NCBI RefSeq assembly: GCF_009905375.1
Contig: NC_133647.1
Location: 172,590,790 to 172,654,789 of the forward strand
Origin: Apium graveolens
Lineage: Eukaryota > Streptophyta > Magnoliopsida > Apiales > Apiaceae
Length of the DNA stretch: 64,000 nucleotides
Reading direction: 5' to 3'
This document shows positions 40,523 through 52,548 of this stretch, piece after piece. A model generated the notes under the pieces. That model did no database searches. It was not told the origin of the DNA and saw only the letters and a program-made list of their open reading frames with translations. Each line of letters begins with the position of its first letter. The first letter of the stretch is position 1. The position numbers and the translations under genes were made by a program.

Positions 40523-41920
40523 ATGCGAACACGTTCTCAATCTTGTAAGGACAAACTAGAAGAAGTAGAAAAGGAAGTGATCATTGCAATGGGAGAACCA
40601 GCAGCAGAAACGAAAGCATTGAAGGATTATTCTCAACCAAAAATCAATGACATTGAGTCTAGCATTGTCAGACCAGCCATTGCAGCTAATACCTTTGAAA
40701 TCAATCCTGACACGATTCAAATGGTACATAATTTAGTCTAGTTTGGGGGTGCTCCAACGGAAGATCCCAATATGCACATTAGGGATTTCATCGAGATCTG
40801 CGACACCTTCAAGTTCAACGGTGTTTCGGAAGATGTTGTGAAACTGAGACTTTTCCCATTTTCTCAGAGGGATAAAGCAAAGAGCTGGTTGCACTCACTA
40901 CCAGCAGGTTCTATTGCAACTTGGGATGATCTTGCTCAGTAATTTCTTACTAAATTCTTCTCCATGGCAAAAACAGCTGCAATCAGGAATGCTCTCACTC
41001 AATTAGCACAGCAGTCGGGAGAATCTTTATGTGAAGCTTGGGAGTGCAACAAGGATATTCTTAGGAAGTGTCATTATTGAATACCTGATTGAATGGTAAT
41101 AAATTGCTTCTATAATGGTTTGGGAGCACATTCAAGACCCATGCTTGATGCAGCATCAGGTGGAGCCTAATGTGCTAAGAGCTATGAGGAAGCTTATGAG
41201 CTAATTGAGATGATGGCTGCTAATGAATATCAAAACCCAACTCAGAGGCTACCACAAGGCAAGGTAGCAGGAATTATGGAAGTGGATACAACTACGGCTA
41301 TAGATGCTCAGCTAAAGGCGTTGACTATGAAAGTGGATTCTCTGGCTAACTATGGAGTTCATCAGATAGCAAGTGTCTGTGAGCTTTGTGTAGGTGCTCA
41401 TGCGACGGATCAATGTGCTATATCTAGCTAGTCGGCATAGTTCGTGACCAATTTTCAGAGACCACAGCAACCAGTTCCTGCCAGTTCTCATCCTAACAAC
41501 AGAAACCATCCAAATTTCAGCTGGAGCAATAATCAGAATGTTATGCAACATCCACAATAGCCTTATCAGCAGTTTTGAGCCGAGCCATTCAACCCTCCTA
41601 GTTTTCAACAACAGTATGCACCAAGGAAAAAATTTCAGCCACGGGTAATGCAACAATCTCATGGAAGTGTCGGTCAATATGCTAATAAAAAATCTGAATT
41701 GTAGGAATTGAGGCTAATATGTAAAAGCCAAACGGTTTTGATCAAAACTTTAGAGAGTCAAATAGGACAAATTGCTTATGCGCTGCTGAATCGACCACAA
41801 GGAACTCTTCCTAGTGATATGGAAGCTAACCTAGGCAAGAGGGAAGTTAAAGAACAGTTGAAAGCAATCACTTTGAGGTCTAGAGAGGTCGCTAACCATC
41901 AAAAATTAGAATCTTAAATT
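40523..41920 (+). pseudogene. Athila gag, broken
   Basis: It starts MRTRSQSCKDKLEEVEKEV. Downstream are the capsid-like segments DPNMHIRDFIEICDTFKFNG, VVKLRLFPFSQRDKAKSWLH and SIATWDDLAQ, all typical of Ty3 Gag. Stops occur near 40739, 40940, 41079, 41168 and 41429, and no zinc knuckle is intact (CELCVGAHATDQC at about 41390 may be its remnant). It cannot make a full Gag. Confidence 0.8.
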
Positions 41921-41930
41921 TTTCGACAGA

Positions 41931-41970
41931 AGCCAAGCGCGCACGCGCCCTATCCAAGCGCGCCTACTCC
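41931..41970. repeat. CG-rich motif copies in the Athila gag-protease linker
   Basis: AAGCGCGCACGCGCCC and AAGCGCGCCTACTCC: the same word as in the LTR array, now within the coding linker. Confidence 0.8.
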
Positions 41971-42127
41971 TATGCCAGAAATTGTAAATGTTGATGATAC
42001 AGCTGATCAGAAGGATGGCGAAGCGGAAACGAAGAAAAATTCTGCTAAACATACTATTCCTGAGCAGAATAAAGGAGACAAACGGGTCTATCCGCCTCCT
42101 CCATATCCTAAAAGACTTTAGAAGCAG

Positions 42128-42973
42128 ATGTTCGACAAGCAATTTGCTAAGTTTCTGGAGGTTTTCAAGATATTGCATATTAACATACCTCTTGCGAAAG
42201 CTCTAGAGCAGATGTCGAGCTATGCTAAGTTCATGAAGGGTATTCTATCTCGGAAGTTGAAGCTTAAGGAGTTGGAAACCATTTCTCTAACGGAAGAGTG
42301 TAGTGTGGTGCTACAACAGAAACTGCCTCCTAAACTTAAAGATACAGAAAGCTTCATGATACCATGCACCATTGGCAAGTTACCTTTTGACAAGTGTTTT
42401 TGTGACCTGGGAGCGAGCATCAATTTGATGCCATTGTCTGTCTTCAGGAAACTTGGTCTGCCTGATCCAAAACCTACAAACATGTCCTTGCAACTGCCTG
42501 AAAGGTCCATCACTTATACGCGAGGTATAGTGGAGGATGTTTTGGTTAAGGTGGATAAACTCATCTTCCCGGCTGATTTTGTCATCCTAGACTTTGAGGA
42601 GGATAAGAAGATTCCTATTATTTTGAGAAGACTATTCTTAGCTATTGGCCGAACTTTGATCGATGTGAAAAAGGGAGAACTTACAATGAGGATTCAGGAT
42701 CAGGATGTCACCTTTAATGTCTTCAACGTAATGAAATTCCCCACAGATGAAGAAGAGTACTATAAAGTAGAGTTGATCGACTCTGTAGTAAATTTGGAGC
42801 TTTATCAATTTCTAAGGTCAGATACCTTAGAGAGAGCCTTAACAGGGGAATCTGATAGTGAAGATGAAGAAGGGGTAGAGCAACTTCAATTTTTAAGTGC
42901 ATCTCTGTGGAAGAGGAAGTTGGTTTTGCCATTCGAGTCTCTTGGATTAGCAGAGCTGAAAAATTCCGAGTAG
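42128..42973 (+). pseudogene. Athila protease region
   Basis: An open stretch of 281 codons holds the retroviral aspartic protease signature CDLGASINLMPLSVFRKLGL (D-L-G-A-S at about 42403) in the usual Athila context (MPCTIG-like IPCTIGKLPFDKCFCD). It continues into the acidic linker before RT and stops at 42973. The frame is not connected to an intact gag or RT. Confidence 0.8.
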
Positions 42974-42999
42974 CGTCGTAAACCATCTATTGAAGAAGC

Positions 43000-44540
43000 T
43001 CCCACACTTGAGCTCAAACCACTGCCTGATCACTTGAGGTATGCTTCTTTAGGTGATGCATCTACTTTACCTGTTATTATTGCATCTGACCTTTCAGGTA
43101 GTGATGCAGACAAGCTCTTGCGAATTCTGAGAGAGTTTAAATCAGAAATCGGGTGGATATAGCAGATATCAAGGGAATCAACCCTTCTTATTGTATGCAT
43201 AAAATTCTGCTTGAGGAAGGAAGTAAACCTACCGTTGAATATCAGAGAAGACTCAATCATATCATGAAAGAGGTGGTGAAGAAAGAAATTCTTAAATGGC
43301 TGGATGTAGGGATCATTTATCCTATTTCAGACAGTTCATGGGTGAGCCCGGTGCAGTGTGTGCCCAAGAAAGGAGGCATTACAGTTGTAGCTGATGAGAA
43401 GAATGAGCTCATCCCTACTCGGATAGTCACAGTGTGGAGAGTATGCATGGATTATCGGAAGCTGAATAAACCCACCAGGAAGGATCAATTTCCATTCCCA
43501 TTCATCGATCAAATGCTTGACATGTTGGTTGGTCATGAGTATTATTGCCTTCTGGATGGGTACTCAGGCTATAATCAGATTTGCATTGCCCCAGAAGATC
43601 AGGAGAAGACCACTTTTACTTGTCCTTTTGGCACTTTCGCTTTTCGTCGAGTTTCTTTCGGGCTCTGTGGAGCACCTGCTACTTTTTAGAGATGCATGAT
43701 GGCCATATTCTCTAACATGATTGGTATTAATGTGGAGGTGTTCATGGACGACTTTTCTATTTTAGGTCTTCTTATGATTAGTGTTTGCATAATTTGAGCT
43801 TGGTGCTGAAAATGTGTGTTGAGACCAATCTGGTGCTTAACTAGAAAAAATGTCACTTCATGGTTCAACAGGGTATCATTCTTGGGCATTAAGTCTCTAG
43901 TAAAGGGCTGGAAGCAGATAAGGCAAAAGTGGGGGTTATTGAAAATCTTCATCCACCAATCTCAGTTAAAGGAATCTGTAGTTTTCTTGGTCATGCGGGT
44001 TTTTATCGGTGATTCATTAAAGACTTCTCCAAAATCTCTAAACCCTTGTGCAATTTATTGGAGAAGGATGTTCCCTTCAAATTTCCTGAAGAATCTTTAG
44101 CTACTTTCGAGAGTTTGAAAAGGAGTTTGACTACAGCGCCTATTCTACACCTAATTGGGATGAGCCCTTCGAGATGATATGTGATGCTAGCGACTTTGCA
44201 GTTGGAGAAGTTCTTGGTCCGATAAAGAAGAACATTTTCCAAGTGGTTTACTATGTAAAACCCTTAATGGTGCTCAGCTGAATTACACTACTACGGAGAA
44301 GGAGCTTTTGGAAATTATCTAGGGGTTCGAGAAATTCAGATCTTACTTGTTTGGGACAAAAGTGACGGTTTACACTGATCATGCTGCTATTAGATATCTG
44401 GTCTCGAAGAAAGATTCAAAACCTCGATTGATTCGAAGGATTCTCTTGCTTCAGGAATTCGAGTTGGAAATAAAAGACAGGATAGGTACAGAAAACCAGG
44501 TAGCGGATCATCTATGACGTTTGGAAGATCAAGGTAAAGC
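43000..44540 (+). pseudogene. Athila reverse transcriptase and RNase H, broken
   Basis: RT is best preserved at 43153-43689: VCMDYRKLNKPTRKDQFPFP, YYCLLDGYSGYNQICIAPED, FGTFAFRRVSFGLCGAPATF. The catalytic box reads VFMDDFS near 43740, after a stop at 43687. RNase H fragments follow ([19 protein letters not shown] near 44370; NQVADHL near 44500). Several stops and frameshifts lie between 43690 and 44300. Confidence 0.85.
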
Positions 44541-45781
44541 TTCACAAGATAACACGTTAATCAACGAATCTTTCCCCGATGAGCAACTTTTTAGGGTGCA
44601 AGAAGAAGAACCGTGGTTTGCCGTTCTTGCTACGACTTGATTTTAGAAGTTTCACGTCAAGCTAAGGACAAAAAACAAGCGCTTCGTGGGAGGCAACCCA
44701 TGCGTTTCTGGAGCATTGTCGCTTATAAAAAAAAAGAAAAGAAATTTTTTTTGGCGGTAGCTCAGCGCACCCGCGCTCTCTTTCAGCGTGCTCGCGCTTG
44801 CCCACTGTTCAGAAAAAAACAAAATAAATGTCATTTTACAGAGGACTTGACACAGGCTCTAGGTACTGCTTTTCGAGCCATTGGTGTCGAGGTTGATTGG
44901 CCAGTTTTTGGAGGTAGCACAGTGTATCCGCCTCCTGATTCTCCACCCAAAGAGGGTGATCCTGCCGACAGTTAGATATGCCTTTGATATCCTTATTATT
45001 ACCTTCAATGGGATCATTGAATATTTTAAGTTTGGGGGTGGTAATTCAAGGATTAGTCGTAGTTGAGTCATGTTCATATAGTGTTCATATAGGAATCATA
45101 TTGCATGTGTAGTGGTAGTTCATTCATAATTTTGCATATTTGTTCATATAGGCCATAATTGTTTGTATAATTGTTCATGCTTATTATGTGAGTCCATTTA
45201 GTTGCATTTGCATATCATATACCATGATCCCGTAGGATGAGCTATTTTCGGTTGGTAGGATTTGGGTGTAGTAATGATGAATAGAAGGATGATTAAGTTC
45301 GTATGAATTGACTTGCATGTTCCGAAGTAAAACATATTCACAAGTCTCATCAGGTGCTTTTGGGTTAGATCAGGGCCATACTTGTTTTGTTGTTGAAATT
45401 TAATCACTTGTTTGCATTTAGAATGTTTGTTATTCCCTTGATGACGAAGGAGCACTAAAATAAAAATTGGGGGAAACCAGAGATTTCATTTCTAGTTGTT
45501 AATAAAAGTTAGGCATCAAAAGGCTAGTAGCCGCTCATATTTATGAGTAGTCTACGGTTGGATGAGATGGAGCGAAACGCACTCATTCCAGAAATGAAAA
45601 GAGAAAAAATATTAAATGAAGAAAAAAATGAAGAAAAAAAATAAATGAAGAAAAAAAATTGTGTTAGTATCTGATTATGCAAAATTGACTTCGGGTGAGC
45701 TCTTTAATACTCGAGCAATTAAGTTCTAGGGGAATTTGTGCCTAGTGACCTAAGGCGTGTTCAGCCTGGGATCCGCTAACC
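44541..45781 (+). pseudogene. Athila 3' region, integrase missing
   Basis: After FRVQEEEPWFA (normally followed by integrase) the sequence changes to the 3' region seen in Athila elements (AAGCGCTTCGTGGGAGGCAA). It carries two more CG-rich words at 44761-44802 (CAGCGCACCCGCGCTC, CAGCGTGCTCGCGCTTG). The G-runs AAGTTTGGGGGTGG (45028) and AATTGGGGGAAACC (45463) are candidate polypurine tracts. 45600-45660 is a simple GAAAAAA-rich repeat. No env-like frame is intact. Confidence 0.6.
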
Positions 45782-48700
45782 TGTCACGCCCCAAACATTT
45801 ACAAAAGACAATATACAAGTAATTATATTAGTTAACAAAAGGAAGTAAATATATCTGAATCCAAGATCTTTACAGTTTAGGGTTTGGAACAACCCAAAAC
45901 TATTAACTATTACAACCTTATTCCAATATCGAGTCCTCATACACAAAATCACCAACTGCCTGAGCTCGAACATACGAATCAGTATCACAAGTCTTACGCG
46001 CTGTCTGCTTGAATCTAACCAAATCGGCTAGCTGTAATATCAGGGTAAGCAAGTAGTGAGCCTAATGCTCAACAAACGCTATAATATATATAAACAAGAA
46101 TAATACATTAACAATGGAATTAAAAGATTCAACAATACAGTATCAAGAGATAAACTTTTAGGGTGATGGCATCTTTTATTGTAATAAAACCATTCAAAAC
46201 CATTTCTTTATCAAAAATCATTGTATGACGCTACGGATTAAAGCCGGTGATCAGCCGCGAAGTAATCCCAAACCTCGCTGGGTTCTAGAACATTAATGGG
46301 ATCCCTAGGCAACTTTTAAGCCTACAAATTAAGAGCGGAAAGGACTTGCATCTTAGTCCAGATCCACTATCTAAAGAAAATATTTGTCCTCTTTTGGGAC
46401 TGGAAATCCAAATTTTATCTTTTTATTTTAAAAAAACTGATGCTAAGTGACGGTTAATTTCTTAAACAGTGAACATCTTTATCAAGGGTTCTAGATCAAC
46501 TTTGAAGCACAGGGAATAGGTCCACTAAATTTCAAGGCCATGATCAACTAGACTATACTTTATCAAGGGAATTGCAAGGTTTCTATTCACAAGGAATTTG
46601 ACAATGAGATTTAGCAGGGTTATCGGATAATATGAAGGAACTAAGTCAAACTAGGTTCAAGGTAATGGTTCCAGATAAGACATGGGTATTGAAATATAAA
46701 GAAGGTGAGCATCAGTTCAAAGGATAACAAGGTATCATGTTTTAGGAGTAAGAATAGGGTTATCAAGCAATTATGAATGACTTTTAAGGGATAGCTGACT
46801 TTTACGTATCAAGATAAGGTTATTGAGTATAACTTGCACAGGGTTCCATATCACAATTACTTGGTATATTAGCATGGTATGACTTTTGAATTACTTGCAT
46901 AGAAATCTCCAAGCAAAGTTAAACTACTTGTAATATATTCTTGAGGGTTCATGGAATTTGCATATAATACGAAAGATAGATTTGAAACCACTTGGATCAT
47001 ATATATCAAGGTGAATTAGAATACTCGCATCATATATATAAGCTGGGTTAACACTACCTTGCAGTATAAATAAAAAGGTAGATTGAAACACTTGCCTTGA
47101 GAAAGGCTTGACTTGACTGGCAGGTGGGAGCAACTGGAGCTTCACTCAACTTTAATTGCAAGTTTACCCTCGTCTCGAGAGCCTACACAAAATAATAATA
47201 TCCTCATTATAATATATACTCACTAACTCAACCTAATTATAAATCGAAATTACGCACATTGGCACTTAGGCCTACATACACATAAACACTTATAATTACT
47301 TTATGAGCATAATAGTTCACATAGCCACTCATGTTCATATAGCTCATTTTAGTACATAATAATATATCCATACACACTATATTGCATCACTAGGTTTGGA
47401 TGATCTCACTCCACTTACTCAAGTCACTTAGTTATGCTAAACTAGCCAAAACTCGTAATATCGTCCTCATAACTCGAAGTGCCTTTTCTAAACCATCAAG
47501 TTCTTATGGACCCTGACTTAGGCCTTACACTATACTGACCTCATATTATCTTAAAACTATGATGGTCAACCTAGGCCTCACTCATAAGTGCCCTAAAACT
47601 AAAGGTTAAGTGATTTTGCTCATTATAGTGATTTTAGGGTGACACCAATGGGTTTATGAGTACAATTGACACCCTTAAACTTCAAGTTTACATCTCAAAC
47701 TTCTACACTAGACTCTTATGACCATAAGGCAACTCTCAAACTTGGTGTGGCTCGAGGGCCTAGCTTGGGCCTACCTGGGCCTAAGCTTAAAGTCCAATAT
47801 TCCCCTGTTTTATGGACAGAAAAGTGTCGTGTTTTGCACTAACTTATGACACATGATTCTAACTCAATTACTATGAAATATGGTTGGAAAAACTCCTCTG
47901 ACACTCCCTCTAACTAGCGCTAACCAAGTCCTAGTGAGGGCCTACCCATGACATGGTCAAACTCCTCATTTCTAAGTTGCAACAAAACTGTCCCCTGCTG
48001 GACAGATTCTAAATTTTGGTGTGTGCACCTCACTAAATGGTTGGGTTTCTCTAATTTGTTACTTCTAGACTCATTTATACCCCAAATATTAACTCCCTGT
48101 GGCTTGGGCCTAACAATGCCTTAGAAATGCCCATTCAAAATCAACACAAAACTCACATGCAAATCTGGAAAAATTTTCAGGATTCTATCCTAGCCTTTCC
48201 ACCTTAACTCCCACTTTAAAACCATGAATTAAATCTCAACCAAGGAAAATTTACTACTATAAGACTCTAAACTAAGGCCTCAACCAATAATGGAGATCAT
48301 CCATGCCCTATAGTACCAACATGCAAAATAAAACTTAACATGCAACTCAAGATGATCACTAAATCAAGTTCGACTAAATAAGAGGGTTATTAGCTCATAA
48401 ATTCGACTTAAAATACTTAACTACTTCAAAAGATCATGCACACTACCTTTTAAAAACTAAGATCAAGCATAATATCAAGGAAATAATTCGTTTTAAGCAC
48501 ATATAAGGTCGAATTTAACACAAACTAAGCATGCATGTACATTTTCGAAAAGAAGAGCATATATAACATTATTATACTTGAAAATAATGCCCTAACTCTA
48601 ACATGCAAAGTAGAATATGACATTAAAACTAAAGACCAGTAGCATGCAAAGGTTTTAAAAGAGTTTTATGCATGGAAACACTTAGTTTATGCACATAAAA

Positions 48701-49555
48701 AGTATATCTCATAGAGAACTCTTTAATCCACATGAATTAAGACTTTCTCTTTGGAGATCACATAAAATCAAGACATGCAAGCATTAAACTTCATCTCCTA
48801 AGCATGGAACTTCTTGTAAAGTGTATATTGTATGAATGGGTAATGGAATTGCACTAGAATGGCAAGGATTTGATGAAGAAAAATTGAAGGTAATGGGGGA
48901 AGGGGCTTCGGCTGAATGAAGAAAAAGAGAGGGGGTGGAGAGAAAATTTGAGAGTGAAAATGATGAGCTTGAGTGGAGTGTGGTTTTGGGTTAACTCCTC
49001 TCTTTATGTTTCATCATGCACTAATTCAATAGTGGAATTTAGAATGTACGAAAGTGCCCTTCTCCAATAACCAAGCAAAAGTGCATGCAAGGGTAGTTTA
49101 GTCTTTTGGTGGATAGAAGAAGGTTAGTAGGGTATGAATTGTCTCTTATGCCCTTTAAATTGAATTGGAGGGTATTTGCATGCATGGGCAACTAAGTAAT
49201 TTATAATTTAAAATTTAATTAATTTTTATAAAACAATTTTTATAAATATAAATGCACCTCCATAAATCATAAAATAAATATCCTAAAATAGCTTATAATT
49301 TTAGAAATTTAATGGTATAAAATTTGAAAATTTATTGTTAAAAGATTTTTAAAATCGATTTTTCATATAAAATGAAGTACTTTTGATTATCATTTAAAAA
49401 TACTAAATGAGAAGATTTTCTTTTTAAAAAATTTTATATAAACTAATATATTAAACACTTAGTTTATAGGCACTCAGTCATATAGATCATCCATATTTAT
49501 AATTCCACAAAATTTAAATTTTAATTATAAACACACAATTATATATAAATAGGGT
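45782..49555 (-). repeat. Probable 3.8 kb solo LTR (Ty3 type), element F
   Basis: On the minus strand it ends GGGGCGTGACA at 45782, and its start lies at or just beyond 49555, where C inserted. It resembles G in ends, length, lack of coding sequence and a CT-rich leader-like stretch (near 48900-48990, minus strand). No primer site, polypurine tract or open frame was found, so a solo LTR is the simplest reading. The left flank TAACC would be its target duplication, but the other copy is not visible. Confidence 0.55.
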
Positions 49556-50166
49556 TGTTAGGTCACACACACTGTAGAGGGGGTGAATACAGTGTATAAT
49601 ACAATCAAATCGAACTTTAATATCTTAAGTAACAGGAAACAAACTTTATTGAAACAATAAACTCTGTTACAGTATGGAACTGTTACCTCTCAGTGATGAA
49701 CAAATATCACGAGAGCTGCTAGGGTTACAATGAATAATCTTCTCGAATATAATAACACTTATAGTGTAAACCCTATGACTGTGTTTATATACTACACAGT
49801 TACAAGATAATCGCTAATTGATATGGAATATAATTCTGCTTCCTAAAATATATCAATCAGATATCTTTTCTTCCAAGTATTCCATTCTTCACGGAACTCC
49901 TTCTTCATGCATATCTCTTCTTATGTTTATCTCGATCTTCTTTCCTTTAATCAGCTACTTTCCTTATCTAATCGTCCTTCAGCACTTAAGTTCTGATATC
50001 CAACTTCTGATGATTATCTCCTGATAATATAAGTACTGATATCCTTAAGTTCTGACTTCCAGTATAAGTACTGATTCCCAGTTAAGTACTGATTTGTCCT
50101 GTTAAGTAAGATCTGAAAACTAAACATAAATCATATTAGCCATGACATTATCAAATATATCTAACA
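49556..50166 (-). repeat. 3' LTR of C
   Basis: On the minus strand it begins TGTTAGATATATTTGATAAT at 50166 and ends GTGACCTAACA at 49556. A TATATAAAC box (minus) lies near 49784-49791, with a C-type motif array upstream at 49988-50105. It is shorter (611) than the A and B LTRs. Confidence 0.85.
49988..50105. repeat. C-type motif array in the C LTR (TAAGT[T/A]CTGAT)
   Basis: Six or seven units: TAAGTTCTGATA, CAACTTCTGATG, TAAGTACTGATA, TAAGTTCTGACT, TAAGTACTGATT and TAAGTACTGATT, at 15-27 base spacing. Inverse form: ATCAGAACTTA. Confidence 0.9.
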
Positions 50167-50225
50167 ATCTCCCCCAACTTGTAAATTAGCATAATATACA
50201 AGTTTAACAGATATTTGATGATGTT
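50144..50225. other. Inverted repeat bracketing the C polypurine tract
   Basis: ATTATCAAATATATCT (about 50147-50162) pairs with AGATATTTGATGATGTT (50209-50225). The tract and LTR edge are in the loop. Confidence 0.6.
50167..50177 (-). other. Polypurine tract of C
   Basis: TTGGGGGAGAT on the minus strand abuts the LTR. Confidence 0.9.
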
Positions 50226-50371
50226 AAAAACATTAAGTACAAATGCATGAGAATTAGACTAGATAACTACAACTTACAGTCCTTAAAGCTTTACCAATAT
50301 TTAACTTTTGATAACAACTTCAGTCTGTATAAATATCAGAATTTAAGCAGTTGTAGATCTTTCACTTGGCT

Positions 50372-52513
50372 TCATCTTCTGATCTCTCTGATGTCAGGAG
50401 TTGTTCTAAGATAGTTCTTCAACAAACATCTCTCAGCATATCTAAGTTCATCAATCATTCTCCTTTTGGCATCTTTAAGCTCTGCAGTATCTTCACCAAT
50501 TTGAAAGATTGCAGCCCTGAGATCATTAATCTTTGCTTTTCTTATATCCTCATCCAGTCTAATCAAATAAGCTTTATCAGACTCAAGATTGAATTCCACA
50601 GCCCTGTACCCTAGAAAGGTAGTTATAATTTGAGAAAAATTGGGCTTCATTTCAACTATATCACCCTTGTGATCTCTGTATTTTGGAACATATGTGCTGT
50701 CAGACTTAACAGAATAAAACCTTTTCTATCTCTGAATCTGATCCTTCAAATAGTTTGCAGCAGTTCCTGTCAATCTGTCATCCACTTGAAGTAAGAATAG
50801 TACATGCTCCAATTCTTCAAAATACTTCAATGGAATGGCATTTTGCCTTATATGATAAACCCTACCATCTATCATGAAATACAACAAGATGTATTCTTTC
50901 AAGTAGGTATGATAAACCATTTGTACAGATTCCAGTTGATTCAATCTCTCAGGAGTTGCTCCAATACCTGGTTCACTCAAGGAAGTTGGATCATTGGTAG
51001 TGTTCTGTATTCTCCTTTCATCAGCACTTCCCAATCCAGTTTTATCTCTTGCTTCCTTTCCAGTAACTACTCTAGCTTCAAAACCACTTGCAGTAGTCTT
51101 CAAAGGTTGAGTCTGTTTTGCTTTAGTGAATCCTGGTAGGAGTGTTTTTGGTCTATCTTCTGTTATCAAGTTAACTTGAGCTATGTCAGAGGTTACTTGC
51201 TTCTTCTGAATATCAGAACTTATAGTTTCTTGACTCTGAACAACTTGAGGCATGTCAGAGGTTGTTTTAAGAACTTTTCTTGAAGTCAGAGCAAGATCAT
51301 CCTTTTCATCAATAATTTCTTCATCCTTAGGAGGCACATAAACCTTGATAGGTTCACCAACCTTTTCTTTACCCTTGGATCTTGGATCTATCTGCGGTTG
51401 TGATTTAGCCAATGTTGCTTCAGTATGTGTCCTTTCTTTGATCACAATGCCTTTGAGTTTTGGAAGTGGCTTTTTACCAGAAGCTTCAGATTTAGATGTG
51501 ACTTTCTCTGATTTAAGTCTGGATTCTTCTTCCATTAAACTCTCCAAGTCCATTCCTGGATTTTCCTGAAGAAATAACTGTCTTGACATTTCCTCATCAA
51601 GATCTAAAAGTTCATCAGAACTTATCCTTTTACCAGTAGCAGAACTTATTCTTTTCCCAGTATCAGAACTTGTCATGTGACTTGTGATTTCAGCTTTTCT
51701 TGATGTGAAACCTCTACCTTGACTATGACCTCTACCCATTCCAGAGTTTCCTTGATCATCCTTTTCATCATCCTTCCCTTTCAGTGTCTTGTCAGTCTTG
51801 CATTTGGACTTAATTACTTTCTCCCCCTTTTTGGCATCAGCAGGTAATAGGAGAGGGACAAGAAATTCCACTGAGGCTTGGATTTCAGTAAGTTGAGATT
51901 GCTGAGAAGCTTGATTTTTCAGAATATCATCAATCTGAGCTTGTTGTTTCTTTTGAGTCTTCTCAATAAAAGCAATCCTGTCAAAGGTAGGTTTGAAGAA
52001 TTATTTCTTATCAATCTTGTGAACTTGATCTTGTTTAATAAATTCTTCCCGAATCTTCTGTAGCTCTGCATGAGTAGTTGAATGAAGACCTTTTAGATGT
52101 TTAGTACTCAATGTAGTGACTCTAAGCTGGGTTTTGAAATCATCAGAATTTAACATTTCATCAGCTTTAGTCAAGTGCTCAGCAAGATGCTTTTCAGTTG
52201 GAACACAGGAAACTGAGTTCCATTCCTTAGTCCACTCCTGTCCAGTAGGAGTTTCACTCCAAGGCACTGGTGCTTCTCCGGTAACAAACTTCTTAACAAG
52301 TGCAGACTTAAGAATAGTTTGTTGAGGAGCATGTCCTGAAGGACCTGGTGCATCAGCATCTGCATTTGGAGCAGCATCACCAGTATCTCCAGCATTTGCA
52401 GCATCAGAACTTACAGAATCAGTATCTTTTGATAAAACAACAGTGTGAGTAGCAATGGAGGCTTCAAAATCCTCTAATTGCTGATCTGGTTCTAAGTTCT
52501 GATCAACAGCCAT
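50372..52513 (-). pseudogene. C ORF3, C-terminal half
   Basis: One frame, with stops near 52001 and 50726, covers an acidic segment, a Lys-rich and charged middle (KKGEKVIKSKCKTDKTLKGK) and repeated S-D units encoded by the family word. The conserved C domain follows: LYFMIDGRVYHIRQ and LKYFEELEHVLFLLQVDDRL match the RYKG...YRILNEG...LIRVFSA region of A1, and AKINDLRAAIFQIGEDTAEL follows. It is the homologue of the A1 and B2 C-terminal halves at low identity. The function is unknown; no membrane segment is visible. The phase differs from the N-terminal half, so at least one indel is present. Confidence 0.7.
51185..51690. repeat. C-type motif copies inside C ORF3
   Basis: ATCAGAACTTATAG (about 51220), CATCAGAACTTATCC, AGCAGAACTTATTC, TATCAGAACTTGTC (51610-51675) and looser forms. 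Further copies are at about 52140 (ATCAGAATTTAAC) and 52404 (CATCAGAACTTACAG). Confidence 0.8.
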
Positions 52514-52548
52514 ATCCTGATGCTCACCTAAAGTCTGATCATCAGCAT

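Larger units (their letters stand above)
38581..45781 (+). mobile_element. Ty3/Athila-type element, 5' LTR to truncated 3' region
   Basis: It has an 1800-base 5' LTR, an Asp-tRNA-type primer site, then gag, protease, RT and RNase H, all with stops. After RNase H the sequence jumps to the Athila 3' region (AAGCTAAGGACAAAAAACAA), so integrase is missing. No 3' LTR is seen before the F element begins at 45782. It inserted into the LTR of C2. Confidence 0.8.

Noticed and set aside
44613..44975. Open frame of 120 codons on the plus strand
   Set aside because: It crosses the junction where Athila integrase is missing and the GC-rich word array; the composition is not protein-like.
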